Assembly: GCF_016900095.1 (NCBI RefSeq)
Contig: NZ_JACJJP010000032.1
Location: 1-37,667, forward strand
Length of the DNA stretch: 37,667 bases
Reading direction: 5' to 3'
From: Gemmiger formicilis
Lineage (GTDB): Bacteria; Bacillota; Clostridia; Oscillospirales; Ruminococcaceae
Made by a program: the position numbers and the translations under genes. Below are positions 8,845-14,979 of the stretch, one piece after another (the stretch's first letter is position 1; every line of letters begins with the position of its first letter). The notes under the pieces were generated by a model. That model saw nothing but the letters and a program-made list of their open reading frames with translations. It was not told where the DNA came from and did no database searches.

Positions 8845-9638
8845 AACAACTGCAAGTGAACCACCTCACCGCCGGGTACCACGGCCGGGATGTGGTGCAT
8901 GACCTTTCCTTTACCCTACCCGGCGGCTGCGTGCTGGGGGTGCTGGGGGCCAACGGCAGCGGCAAAACCACCCTGATCAAGGCCATCTGCGGCATTTTGC
9001 CCCACCAGGGACAATGCCTTCTGGACGGCACGGCGCTGGAAAGCCTGCGCCCCAGGGCCCTGGCCCGGCGGTGCGGATACATTCCCCAGCGCAGCGGGCT
9101 GGCCATCGAACTTTCGGTGCTGGACGTGGTGCTCATGGGGTTCAACCCCCATCTGGGCCTGCTGCAGCCCCCCACCCCGGCCATGCGCCGGGCGGCGGCG
9201 GAGATGCTGGACACCGTGGGTCTGCCCGGCCGGGGCGGGGAAAGCTACCTGACCCTGAGCGAGGGGCAAAAGCAGCTGTGTCTGCTGGCCCGGGCGCTGG
9301 TGAGCGGGGCGGACCTGCTGTTGCTGGACGAGCCGGAAAGCGCCCTGGACCTGCGGGCCCGGCACCGCACCCTGCACCTGCTGCGGGAGGTTGCCGCTAA
9401 GGGGGACCGGGCGGTGCTGCTGAGCCTGCACGACCCCAACCTGGCGCTGAATTTCTGCGATGCCCTGCTGCCGGTGGACGGCGGCCGGGCGGCGGGGCTG
9501 GTGTACCCGGGGCGGGACAGGGAGGAGACCCTCACCGCCGCCCTGGCCCGGCTGTATGGCCCGGTCTGTCTGCGCCGCTGCACCGACGACCACGGCCAAT
9601 CCCATCTGGTGATGCTGAAGGAGGCGGATGCCCTGTGA
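8841..9638 (+). CDS. ABC importer ATPase, FecE/BtuD/MolC family
   Basis: ATPase of 265 residues that powers the importer. Walker A GANGSGKT is at 36-43, the Q-loop lies in YIPQRSG, the signature is LSEGQ at 139-143 (Glu replaces the usual first Gly of LSGGQ), Walker B plus catalytic Glu is LLLLDEPESALD at 159-170, and the switch His is H197. The ATG at 8841 overlaps the permease stop (ATGA). An upstream in-frame open stretch is only a shadow of the permease gene. Its own stop overlaps the GTG of the regulator, so all four genes are translationally coupled. Confidence 0.92.
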   Translation: MKQLQVNHLTAGYHGRDVVHDLSFTLPGGCVLGVLGANGSGKTTLIKAICGILPHQGQCLLDGTALESLRPRALARRCGYIPQRSGLAIELSVLDVVLMGFNPHLGLLQPPTPAMRRAAAEMLDTVGLPGRGGESYLTLSEGQKQLCLLARALVSGADLLLLDEPESALDLRARHRTLHLLREVAAKGDRAVLLSLHDPNLALNFCDALLPVDGGRAAGLVYPGRDREETLTAALARLYGPVCLRRCTDDHGQSHLVMLKEADAL

Positions 9639-9979
9639 AACCCGTGACCCGCGTGTACCTCTACGACGACGAGGGCAACAAGTTCTTTGGGGAAGGCCCC
9701 TACCGCCTGCTGCGGGGGGTGGAGCAGACCGGTTCCCTGCGGGCCTCCGCCATGGCCATGGGCATGGCCTACACCAAGGCCCTGCGGCTGCTGCACACGG
9801 CGGAATCCGCCCTGGGCTATCCCCTGACCACCCGCAGCGCCGGGGGCCACGCCGGGGGCGGCAGCAAGCTGACCCCGCAGGGCAAAGCCTTTCTGGAGGC
9901 CTACGCCCGCTACCGGGACCGCTGCGCCGAGGAAAACCGCCTTTTGTGGCAGCGGGAATTTTCCCACCTTACACCATAA
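9635..9979 (+). CDS. ModE-like winged-helix transcriptional regulator
   Basis: Protein of 114 residues consisting of the N-terminal DNA-binding domain of ModE (LysR-type winged helix). The string GPYRLLRGVEQTGSLRASA, then MGMAYTKALRLLHTAE and a glycine-rich wing (TRSAGGHAGGGS) before LTPQGKAFLEAYARYR match this family closely. The two C-terminal Mop/TOBE molybdate-binding domains of E. coli ModE are absent, as in many Firmicute members, so how it senses the metal is open. It starts at GTG 9635, overlapping the ATPase stop (GTGA), and is the last gene before a strong terminator. It is the natural candidate to bind the palindrome at 6755-6778 and control its own operon, and perhaps the divergent hydroxylase genes. 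Confidence 0.88.
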   Translation: MKPVTRVYLYDDEGNKFFGEGPYRLLRGVEQTGSLRASAMAMGMAYTKALRLLHTAESALGYPLTTRSAGGHAGGGSKLTPQGKAFLEAYARYRDRCAEENRLLWQREFSHLTP

Positions 9980-9985
9980 ACAACC

Positions 9986-10019
9986 GGCCCGGACGCAGAT
10001 TGCCGTCCGGGCCTTTTTT
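9986..10019 (+). terminator. Intrinsic terminator of the importer operon
   Basis: Arms GGCCCGGACG (9986-9995) and CGTCCGGGCC (10004-10013) around an 8-base loop, followed by six T. Confidence 0.93.
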
Positions 10020-10029
10020 CGCCCCAAAA

Positions 10030-10107
10030 TGTAAAAACATCTTGACATTTCATCCCGTGTCTTTTACAATGAAAGTGTAAAAAGTATTTTACATTTTGCC
10101 CTGTAAA
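10030..10107. promoter_or_regulatory. Consensus promoter with five TTTTACA/TGTAAAA half-sites
   Basis: TTGACA (10042-10047), 17-base spacer and TACAAT (10065-10070) form a near-perfect promoter for the rightward membrane-protein/XRE pair. The same short motif recurs at 10030-10036 (TGTAAAA), 10062-10068 (TTTTACA), 10076-10082 (TGTAAAA), 10087-10093 (TTTTACA) and 10102-10107 (TGTAAA). Two inverted pairs result, one over the -10 box. This is the layout of an autoregulated operator. Confidence 0.75.
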
Positions 10108-10119
10108 GGAGGTCGCGTG

Positions 10120-10416
10120 ATGAACATCAATGCCCTGCTTCTGATTCCCTTCGCGTTGTTTCTGCTGGCGCTGATCGGCCTGGATGTGGCGATGGTGGTA
10201 TCCCTGCTGAAAACCGGCGACGAACGCCACAAGCTCATTGTCTGGAAGACCAGCACCTTCACCCTGCTGGTGGTGGTTCTAACCCTGATGTATGATGTCA
10301 TTGCCTCCATAGTCCGGATGGAAGCCATGGAGGTGAACCCCTTCCCCAAGCTCAGCGTCATCGCCATGACCTACTTTGTGGTGTTGCTGTACTACAAGAG
10401 AAAGCACGGCGACTGA
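10120..10416 (+). CDS. Small three-helix membrane protein paired with an XRE regulator
   Basis: Hydrophobic protein of 98 residues. Membrane segments are visible at about 3-29, 46-65 and 78-93, with short charged loops between and a basic tail ending KRKHGD. The ATG at 10120 has AAAGGAGG seven bases upstream. It lies one base before the XRE gene. This two-gene arrangement (small multi-pass protein plus short helix-turn-helix protein) is widespread in Firmicutes. The membrane partner is thought to act with the regulator, but its signal is unknown. I do not recognise a named family with certainty. Confidence 0.8.
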   Translation: MNINALLLIPFALFLLALIGLDVAMVVSLLKTGDERHKLIVWKTSTFTLLVVVLTLMYDVIASIVRMEAMEVNPFPKLSVIAMTYFVVLLYYKRKHGD

Positions 10417-10417
10417 T

Positions 10418-10609
10418 ATGCAGAACACCATCAAGACCCGGCGCAAGGAGCTGGGGCTCTCCCAGGAGGAGCTGGCCCGGCGCTGCGGCGTGACCCGCCA
10501 GACCATCAACGCCATTGAAAACAACAAGTACGACCCCACCCTGGCCCTGGCCTTCCATCTGTCCCGGGAGCTGCAAACCCCGCTGGAAGCGCTGTTTTTT
10601 CCGGGTTGA
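10418..10609 (+). CDS. Short XRE-family helix-turn-helix regulator
   Basis: Protein of 63 residues, almost entirely one Cro/C1-type helix-turn-helix: TRRKELGLSQEELARRCGV then TRQTINAIENNKYDPTLALA, ending at a Phe-rich tail. Length and sequence match the YozG-like small regulators that sit beside small membrane proteins. The ATG at 10418 follows the preceding stop by one base, so it is coupled to it. The repeated TTTTACA motifs at the operon promoter are the likely binding sites, by inference from position and symmetry. Confidence 0.9.
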   Translation: MQNTIKTRRKELGLSQEELARRCGVTRQTINAIENNKYDPTLALAFHLSRELQTPLEALFFPG

Positions 10610-10637
10610 ATCTGTTTTTTGAAAGGAGGCCCCTGCC

Positions 10638-11732
10638 ATGTCCCCATCCCTTTTGCATCCCATCCCCGGCGCCGCGGCGCGGGCCTTTCTGGCTTCGGGC
10701 AAGCGGCATTTTCTCCTCACCGGGGGCCGGGGCGCGGGCAAAAGCACCCTGTTGGCCGCCGTTTTACCCCTGCTGGGGGCGGGGGATGGGCCGGACATCC
10801 TGACCTTTGCCCGGAAGGGTCAGGGGGTGTACCTGCGCACCGCCCGCGGGGCCTGCACCCCCATCGGGGTGTTTGATCCTTCCCTGCCCGGCCCGGACAC
10901 CCGCATGTGCCCCCTGCCCGACGGCTTTGCCCCGGGCATTGCCGCCTTGGACGCCGCCCCGGCCGGGGCCTGGGTGACGGTGGACGAGATCGGGTACCTG
11001 GAAACCGGCTGCCCCCCCTACCGCGCCGCCCTGGAGGCTGCCTTCGACCGCTGCCGGGTGGCGGCGGCAGTGCGCAAGGCGGACCTGCCCTTTCTGCGGG
11101 CGCTGCTTGCACGGCCGGATGTGTTTGTGCTGGACCTGGACCGGCCCCACGACCCCGGCTGCGTGGTGATGGCCTCCGGATTGGGGGTGCGGTTCGGGCC
11201 CGGTGGCAAGCTGCTGGCGGATTTTCAGAGTCGGCCGATGCTGGGCCGGGCGCTGGATGCCACCGACCGACTGTTTTCGCCAAACCGGCGGATCGTGGTC
11301 ACCCGCAGCGAGGACGCCGCCGCCTTCTGCCGGAAGGAAGGGGTCCCGGTGCTCCTGCACGCCCTGCCAAACCGCAGCGATACCATCCGCCTGGGGCTGG
11401 AGGCCCTGGGCGACCCGGAAGGCTGCCTCTTCTGCCCCGCCGACCAGCCCCTGCTCACCGCCGAAACGGTGCAGGCGCTGCTCTTCTGCGCCGCCCACGA
11501 CCCCAATGCCGTCTGGCGGCCCGCCCATGACGGCCAGCCGGGGGCGCCGGTGTTTTTTCCCCCATGTTTGCTGCCGCAGTTGAAAACCCTGGCCCCCGGG
11601 CAGGGCGGCCGCAGCGTGCTGAAGGACGCCCCCTGCCCGGTGCGGCTGCTGGACTGCCCCGACGGCCGGGAGCTGGCGGACGTGGACACCCCCGCCGACC
11701 TGGCTGCCCTGGAAGCTGCCGCCCAGACATAA
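10638..11732 (+). CDS. Fusion of a THEP1-like NTPase and a MocA/MobA-like nucleotidyltransferase (molybdenum-cofactor finishing)
   Basis: Protein of 364 residues with two domains. Residues 1 to about 170 look like NTPase_1/THEP1: P-loop GGRGAGKST at 29-37 and Walker B-like VDEIGYLETG near 115-122. Residues from about 175 look like a MocA/MobA-type NTP transferase: SGLGVRFGPGGKLL (nucleotide loop, normally AGxSxRxGxxK), CPADQPLLT (metal and product site), GAPVFFPPCLLPQL, and a closing DVDTPADLAAL. MocA attaches CMP to molybdopterin for xanthine dehydrogenase-family enzymes, which fits the hydroxylase genes nearby. The N-terminal role is unknown; it may couple NTP hydrolysis to cofactor maturation or delivery. 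The ATG at 10638 follows AAAGGAGG. It lies 28 bases after the XRE gene with no terminator between, so it is probably on that transcript. Confidence 0.8.
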   Translation: MSPSLLHPIPGAAARAFLASGKRHFLLTGGRGAGKSTLLAAVLPLLGAGDGPDILTFARKGQGVYLRTARGACTPIGVFDPSLPGPDTRMCPLPDGFAPGIAALDAAPAGAWVTVDEIGYLETGCPPYRAALEAAFDRCRVAAAVRKADLPFLRALLARPDVFVLDLDRPHDPGCVVMASGLGVRFGPGGKLLADFQSRPMLGRALDATDRLFSPNRRIVVTRSEDAAAFCRKEGVPVLLHALPNRSDTIRLGLEALGDPEGCLFCPADQPLLTAETVQALLFCAAHDPNAVWRPAHDGQPGAPVFFPPCLLPQLKTLAPGQGGRSVLKDAPCPVRLLDCPDGRELADVDTPADLAALEAAAQT

Positions 11733-11738
11733 AAAATG

Positions 11739-11767
11739 CCCCCGGCCACGGCAGCCGGGGGTGTTTT
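11739..11767 (+). terminator. Intrinsic terminator after the NTPase-MocA fusion gene
   Basis: CCCCCGGC (11739-11746) pairs with GCCGGGGG (11754-11761) around a 7-base loop, followed by TGTTTT. The A run at 11731-11736 could let it work for the convergent gene as well. Confidence 0.85.
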
Positions 11768-11780
11768 GCGTACATAGGAA

Positions 11781-12197
11781 TCAATAGACAAACTTTTTCT
11801 GGGCCAGGTAGTTGGCAAAGAAGAGGGTGCAGTCCACCGGAATCTTCAAAAACAGTTCCGGCACGGCGGGCAGCACGGCGGCCAGCGCCGCCACCAGCAC
11901 CCCGCTGCACAGCGTCTTGAGGACGGTGACGGTGGTGTACAGGGTGGCCGACCGCCCGTGGGAGGTGTGGCTGTGGAACACGAGGAAATAGTTCAGCAGA
12001 TAGTTGCACAGGGAGGACAGCACCCGGGCCGCGATGGTGGCGGCCAGGATGGCCACGCTTTCGGCCATATGGTCCTGGAGCAGGGCGCACAGCACCGCGA
12101 AGGCCCCCAGGTCCACCACGCTGGAGGACAAAGACGAAGCCAGGAACCGCACAAAAGGCCGTGTTTCGGCCACAGCTTTTGTTTGCGTCAAGGGCAA
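11781..12197 (-). CDS. GtrA-like four-helix membrane protein
   Basis: Small multi-pass membrane protein of the GtrA/DPMS family, about 138 residues. Four hydrophobic segments are visible, and the string RFLASSLSSSVVDLGAF followed by NYLLNYFLVFHS is characteristic. The tail ANYLAQKKFVY is typical. GtrA-like proteins are linked to lipid-linked sugar translocation or cell-wall glycan decoration. I favour a TTG start at 12197, eight bases after AAAGG. A GTG at 12254 would extend the protein by 19 residues but lies almost on the predicted transcription start. It stands alone between aroF and the Mo region, far from the polysaccharide operon. Confidence 0.82.
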   Translation of the reverse strand: MPLTQTKAVAETRPFVRFLASSLSSSVVDLGAFAVLCALLQDHMAESVAILAATIAARVLSSLCNYLLNYFLVFHSHTSHGRSATLYTTVTVLKTLCSGVLVAALAAVLPAVPELFLKIPVDCTLFFANYLAQKKFVY

Positions 12198-12261
12198 AAT
12201 CACAACCTTTCGGGAAAATACAAAAGAGACGCGCCCCGCCGTTTTGCGGAGCACGTCCCTT

Positions 12262-12291
12262 ATTATAACGTACTTTTGTCAAAAATTGCAA
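12262..12291 (-). promoter_or_regulatory. Promoter of the GtrA-like gene
   Basis: On the minus strand: TTGCAA (12286-12291), 18-base spacer, TATAAT (12262-12267). Confidence 0.65.
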
Positions 12292-12301
12292 GTACCGATT
12301 C

Positions 12302-13321
12302 TCAGTTCAGCGTTTTGCCAAAAAATTCCAGTTCCGGACGGATGGTCTGCATCAGGGTGTCGAAAGCGTCGGGGGTCAGGCTCTGGGCGCCGTCGCTCTT
12401 GGCCTTGGCGGGGTCGTTGTGCACCTCGATCATCAGCCCGTCCGCGCCCACGGCCACGGCCGCCGCTGCCAGGGACGGCACCATGAAGGCGATGCCCGCC
12501 GCGTGGCTGGGGTCGATGACCACCGGCAGATGGGTCATCTTTTTCAGCATGGGCACCGCCGAGATGTCCAGGGTGTTGCGCATGCTGGTCTCGAAGGTGC
12601 GGATGCCCCGCTCGCACAATACCACGTTGGGGTTGCCCTCGGCCATGATGTACTCGGCGCTCATGACCAGCTCTTCCAGGGTGGAGGAAAGGCCCCGCTT
12701 GAGCAGCACCGGAATGTTGGTGCGCCCCACCGCCTTGAGCAGCTCAAAGTTCTGCATGTTCCGCGCACCGATCTGGATCATATCCACCTTGGCTTCCTCA
12801 AACAGGGGAATATGCTCGTTGTTCATCAGCTCGGTGACAATGGGCTGCCCGGTCACCGCCCGGGCTTCCTGCAGCAGTTCCAGCCCTTCGGCCCGCAGAC
12901 CCTGGAAGCTGTAGGGGCTGGTGCGGGGCTTGAAGGCGCCGCCCCGCAGGATGGACGCCCCCGCGGCCTGCACCCGCTGGGCCACCTCGATGATCTGCGC
13001 CTTGCTCTCCACGCTGCAGGGACCGGCCATCACCGCAAAATGGCCCCCGCCGATCTTGTGGCCGCCCACGTCCACCACCGTGTCGTCGGGGTGGAATTTG
13101 CGGTTGGCCTTCTTGTAGGGTTCCGACACCCGGCGGCAGGTGTCCACCACCGGGTTGGCCAGCACCCAGCTTTCGCTCAGGGCTTTGGTGTCCCCGATCA
13201 GGCCCAGAATATGGGTGTCGCTGCCCACCGAATCGTTGATTTCATAGCCCATGGACCGCAGTTCGCCGCAGAACTGGTCGATTTTGTCCTGGGGTGCGTT
13301 GTGCTTCAATACGATGATCAT
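12302..13321 (-). CDS. aroF: 3-deoxy-7-phosphoheptulonate (DAHP) synthase, type I-beta
   Basis: First enzyme of the shikimate pathway, condensing phosphoenolpyruvate with erythrose 4-phosphate. It has 339 residues: an N-terminal ferredoxin-like regulatory domain (about 1-75, MIIVLKHNAPQDKIDQF) as in the Thermotoga-type enzyme, then the TIM barrel with MAGPCSVES (98-106), KPRTSP (131-136), LLKRG and VIDPSHAAG. These carry the metal Cys/His and PEP-binding residues. Feedback control by Tyr or Phe through the N-terminal domain is expected from the family. It has its own promoter with a symmetric site in the spacer. No terminator is seen behind it, so some read-through into the GtrA-like gene is possible. 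Confidence 0.95.
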   Translation of the reverse strand: MIIVLKHNAPQDKIDQFCGELRSMGYEINDSVGSDTHILGLIGDTKALSESWVLANPVVDTCRRVSEPYKKANRKFHPDDTVVDVGGHKIGGGHFAVMAGPCSVESKAQIIEVAQRVQAAGASILRGGAFKPRTSPYSFQGLRAEGLELLQEARAVTGQPIVTELMNNEHIPLFEEAKVDMIQIGARNMQNFELLKAVGRTNIPVLLKRGLSSTLEELVMSAEYIMAEGNPNVVLCERGIRTFETSMRNTLDISAVPMLKKMTHLPVVIDPSHAAGIAFMVPSLAAAAVAVGADGLMIEVHNDPAKAKSDGAQSLTPDAFDTLMQTIRPELEFFGKTLN

Positions 13322-13383
13322 GATTCTTTCCCTTTCCTGTCTCTTATTGTTGGCCCGCTGGGCGGTATGTTTTGACAGGCATT

Positions 13384-13412
13384 AGTTTAGCACTTTAATG
13401 CACTAAAGTCAA
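13384..13412 (-). promoter_or_regulatory. aroF promoter with an imperfect palindromic operator in the spacer
   Basis: On the minus strand: TTGACT (13407-13412), 17-base spacer, TAAACT (13384-13389). The stretch 13386-13407 reads TTTAG ... CTAAA and is symmetric at 16 of 22 positions, with TTAA at its centre. A repressor bound there would cover the spacer and -10. The regulator is not in this window. A Trp- or Tyr-responsive repressor is a guess based on the target gene. Confidence 0.7.
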
Positions 13413-13418
13413 GAGTGC

Positions 13419-13447
13419 TTTACAACTTTTTCCTGCCGGGCTATAAT
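13419..13447 (+). promoter_or_regulatory. Promoter of the ybaK-rsuA pair
   Basis: TTTACA (13419-13424), 17-base spacer, TATAAT (13442-13447). Its -35 lies only six bases from the -35 of the divergent aroF promoter, so the two may compete or share control. Confidence 0.8.
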
Positions 13448-13538
13448 TTGGGTGCAAACACGACATTGTTCCTTCGGCTGCGGCCGGATTTTTTGCACCA
13501 TCACGTTTTATTTTGTCAATTGAGAGGGGTTTGTCACC

Positions 13539-14033
13539 ATGTCCAAGGAAGCCAAGACCAACGCCATGCGCATGCTGGAGCGCGCCAAAATCGCCTACAC
13601 CGCCCACGAATATCCCCACGAGGAAGGCACCGCCGTGGACGGCGCCACCGTGGCCGCCCTGACCGGGCAGGACCCGGCCAAGGTGTTCAAGACCCTGGTC
13701 ACCCAGGGGGCGGACCGGAACTTTTATGTGTTCGTCATTCCGGTGCAGGAAGAGCTGGACCTGAAGAAGGCCGCCAAGGCCGCCGGGGTGAAGAGCGTGT
13801 CCATGCTGCATGTGGCCGACCTGCTGAAAACCACCGGTTATGTGCGGGGCGGCTGCAGCCCGGTGGGCATGAAGAAGCAGTTTGCCACCGTCTTTGACGA
13901 AAGCTGCCTGGCCCAGGACACCATTATGGTGTCGGCGGGGCGCATCGGCACCCAGATCGAGGCCGCTCCCGCCGACCTGGTCAAGGTCACCCGGGGCAAG
14001 ACCGCCCCCATCACCGCGGAGGCCCGGGGCTGA
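13539..14033 (+). CDS. ybaK: YbaK-type Cys-tRNA(Pro)/aminoacyl-tRNA deacylase
   Basis: Protein of 164 residues of the YbaK/EbsC family, which hydrolyses Cys-tRNAPro in trans to correct mischarging by prolyl-tRNA synthetase. Family strings present are AYTAHEYPHEE, VFKTLV (with the conserved Lys), RGGCSPVGMKKQFATVFDES and the closing VSAGRIGTQIEAAPADLVK. Length is normal. The ATG follows GAGAGG. It overlaps the downstream pseudouridine synthase by one base (TGATG), so both translation-fidelity genes are coupled. Confidence 0.93.
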   Translation: MSKEAKTNAMRMLERAKIAYTAHEYPHEEGTAVDGATVAALTGQDPAKVFKTLVTQGADRNFYVFVIPVQEELDLKKAAKAAGVKSVSMLHVADLLKTTGYVRGGCSPVGMKKQFATVFDESCLAQDTIMVSAGRIGTQIEAAPADLVKVTRGKTAPITAEARG

Positions 14034-14755
14034 TGCGGCTGGACAAGTACCTGGCCGAACGGCTGGGGGTGCCCCGCAGTGAGAGCCGCAAGCGGATTGC
14101 CGCCGGGGCGGTGACGGTGAACGGGGCGCTGTGCCGCAAGGCGGACACCCAGATCGACGAAACCAACGCCGAAGTGGCGGTGAACGGCACGCCGCTCACC
14201 GGCCGCTATGAGAAATACGTCTACCTGATGCTGAACAAGCCCGAAGGGGTGGTGAGCGCCAGCCGGGACAAGCACGACACCACCGTCACCGACCTGGTGG
14301 CCCAGGCCTATCCCCGGCGGCAGCTGTTTCCCGCCGGGCGGCTGGACAAGACCAGCACCGGGTTTGTGCTGCTCACCGACGACGGGGGCTTTGCCCACGA
14401 CATTCAGGCCCCGGGGCGGCATGTGTCCAAGGAGTACATCGTCACCCTGGACACCCCCCTGACCCCCGCCATGCAGGCTGGCTTTGCCGCCGGGGTGACC
14501 CTGGCGGACGGGCAGACGATGGACCCGGCGGAAGTCGGGCCCTGGGGCACCGACCCCTGCGTGGTGAAGGTCGTTCTGCACCAGGGGGTGTACCACCAGA
14601 TCAAGCGGATGTTCGGGGTGTACGGCGCCGGGGTGAACGGGCTGCACCGCACCGCCATCGGCCCGGTGGCCCTGGACGAGACCCTGGAACCGGGGGCCTG
14701 GCGCCCCCTGACAACCGAAGAAGTGGAGGCTTTGCGCCGGGCATCCCGGGGCTGA
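14033..14755 (+). CDS. 16S/23S rRNA pseudouridine synthase, RsuA/RluB/RluE/RluF family
   Basis: Protein of 240 residues. An N-terminal S4 RNA-binding domain (MRLDKYLAERLGVPRSES, about 1-55) is followed by the catalytic domain with GRLDKTSTG, in which D105 is the nucleophilic Asp. Later family strings are SKEYIV and GVYHQIKRMF. The combination with the S4 domain and the YHQIKRM string points to RsuA (16S U516) or a close relative; the exact target uridine is not decidable. It overlaps ybaK by one base and is followed by a terminator. Confidence 0.92.
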   Translation: MRLDKYLAERLGVPRSESRKRIAAGAVTVNGALCRKADTQIDETNAEVAVNGTPLTGRYEKYVYLMLNKPEGVVSASRDKHDTTVTDLVAQAYPRRQLFPAGRLDKTSTGFVLLTDDGGFAHDIQAPGRHVSKEYIVTLDTPLTPAMQAGFAAGVTLADGQTMDPAEVGPWGTDPCVVKVVLHQGVYHQIKRMFGVYGAGVNGLHRTAIGPVALDETLEPGAWRPLTTEEVEALRRASRG

Positions 14756-14767
14756 AGCCGGACTTTT

Positions 14768-14807
14768 GGCAGATTTTGCTGCAAGATGGCAAAATCTGCC
14801 TTCTTTC
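14768..14807 (+). terminator. Intrinsic terminator after the pseudouridine synthase gene
   Basis: GGCAGATTTTGC (14768-14779) pairs with GCAAAATCTGCC (14789-14800) around a 9-base loop, followed by TTCTTTC. Confidence 0.85.
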
Positions 14808-14876
14808 GTTCAAATCCAGTTCAAAAACGCCTTATATACTAAATAATGGGTTTGTAGGACATACGGCGAACGCCTC

Positions 14877-14905
14877 TTGCAAAAATCGCCGTGTTGCGAT
14901 ACAAT
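14877..14905 (+). promoter_or_regulatory. Promoter of the activase/dehydratase-like operon
   Basis: TTGCAA (14877-14882), 17-base spacer, TACAAT (14900-14905). The leader is about 65 bases long and carries a small CCGCG/CGCGG hairpin near 14929-14944. Confidence 0.75.
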
Positions 14906-14979
14906 AAACTGATTTACCCTCATTTTCGTCCGCGTTTTTCGCGGTGTTTCCACATAATCCCACAGGCGGAGGTCAATTC

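Noticed and set aside
6813-9638. Importer considered as a siderophore or cobalamin system
   Set aside because: The family alone allows it, but the ModE-like gene in the same operon and the Mo enzyme genes next door make a molybdate or tungstate role more likely. I keep it as the main alternative.
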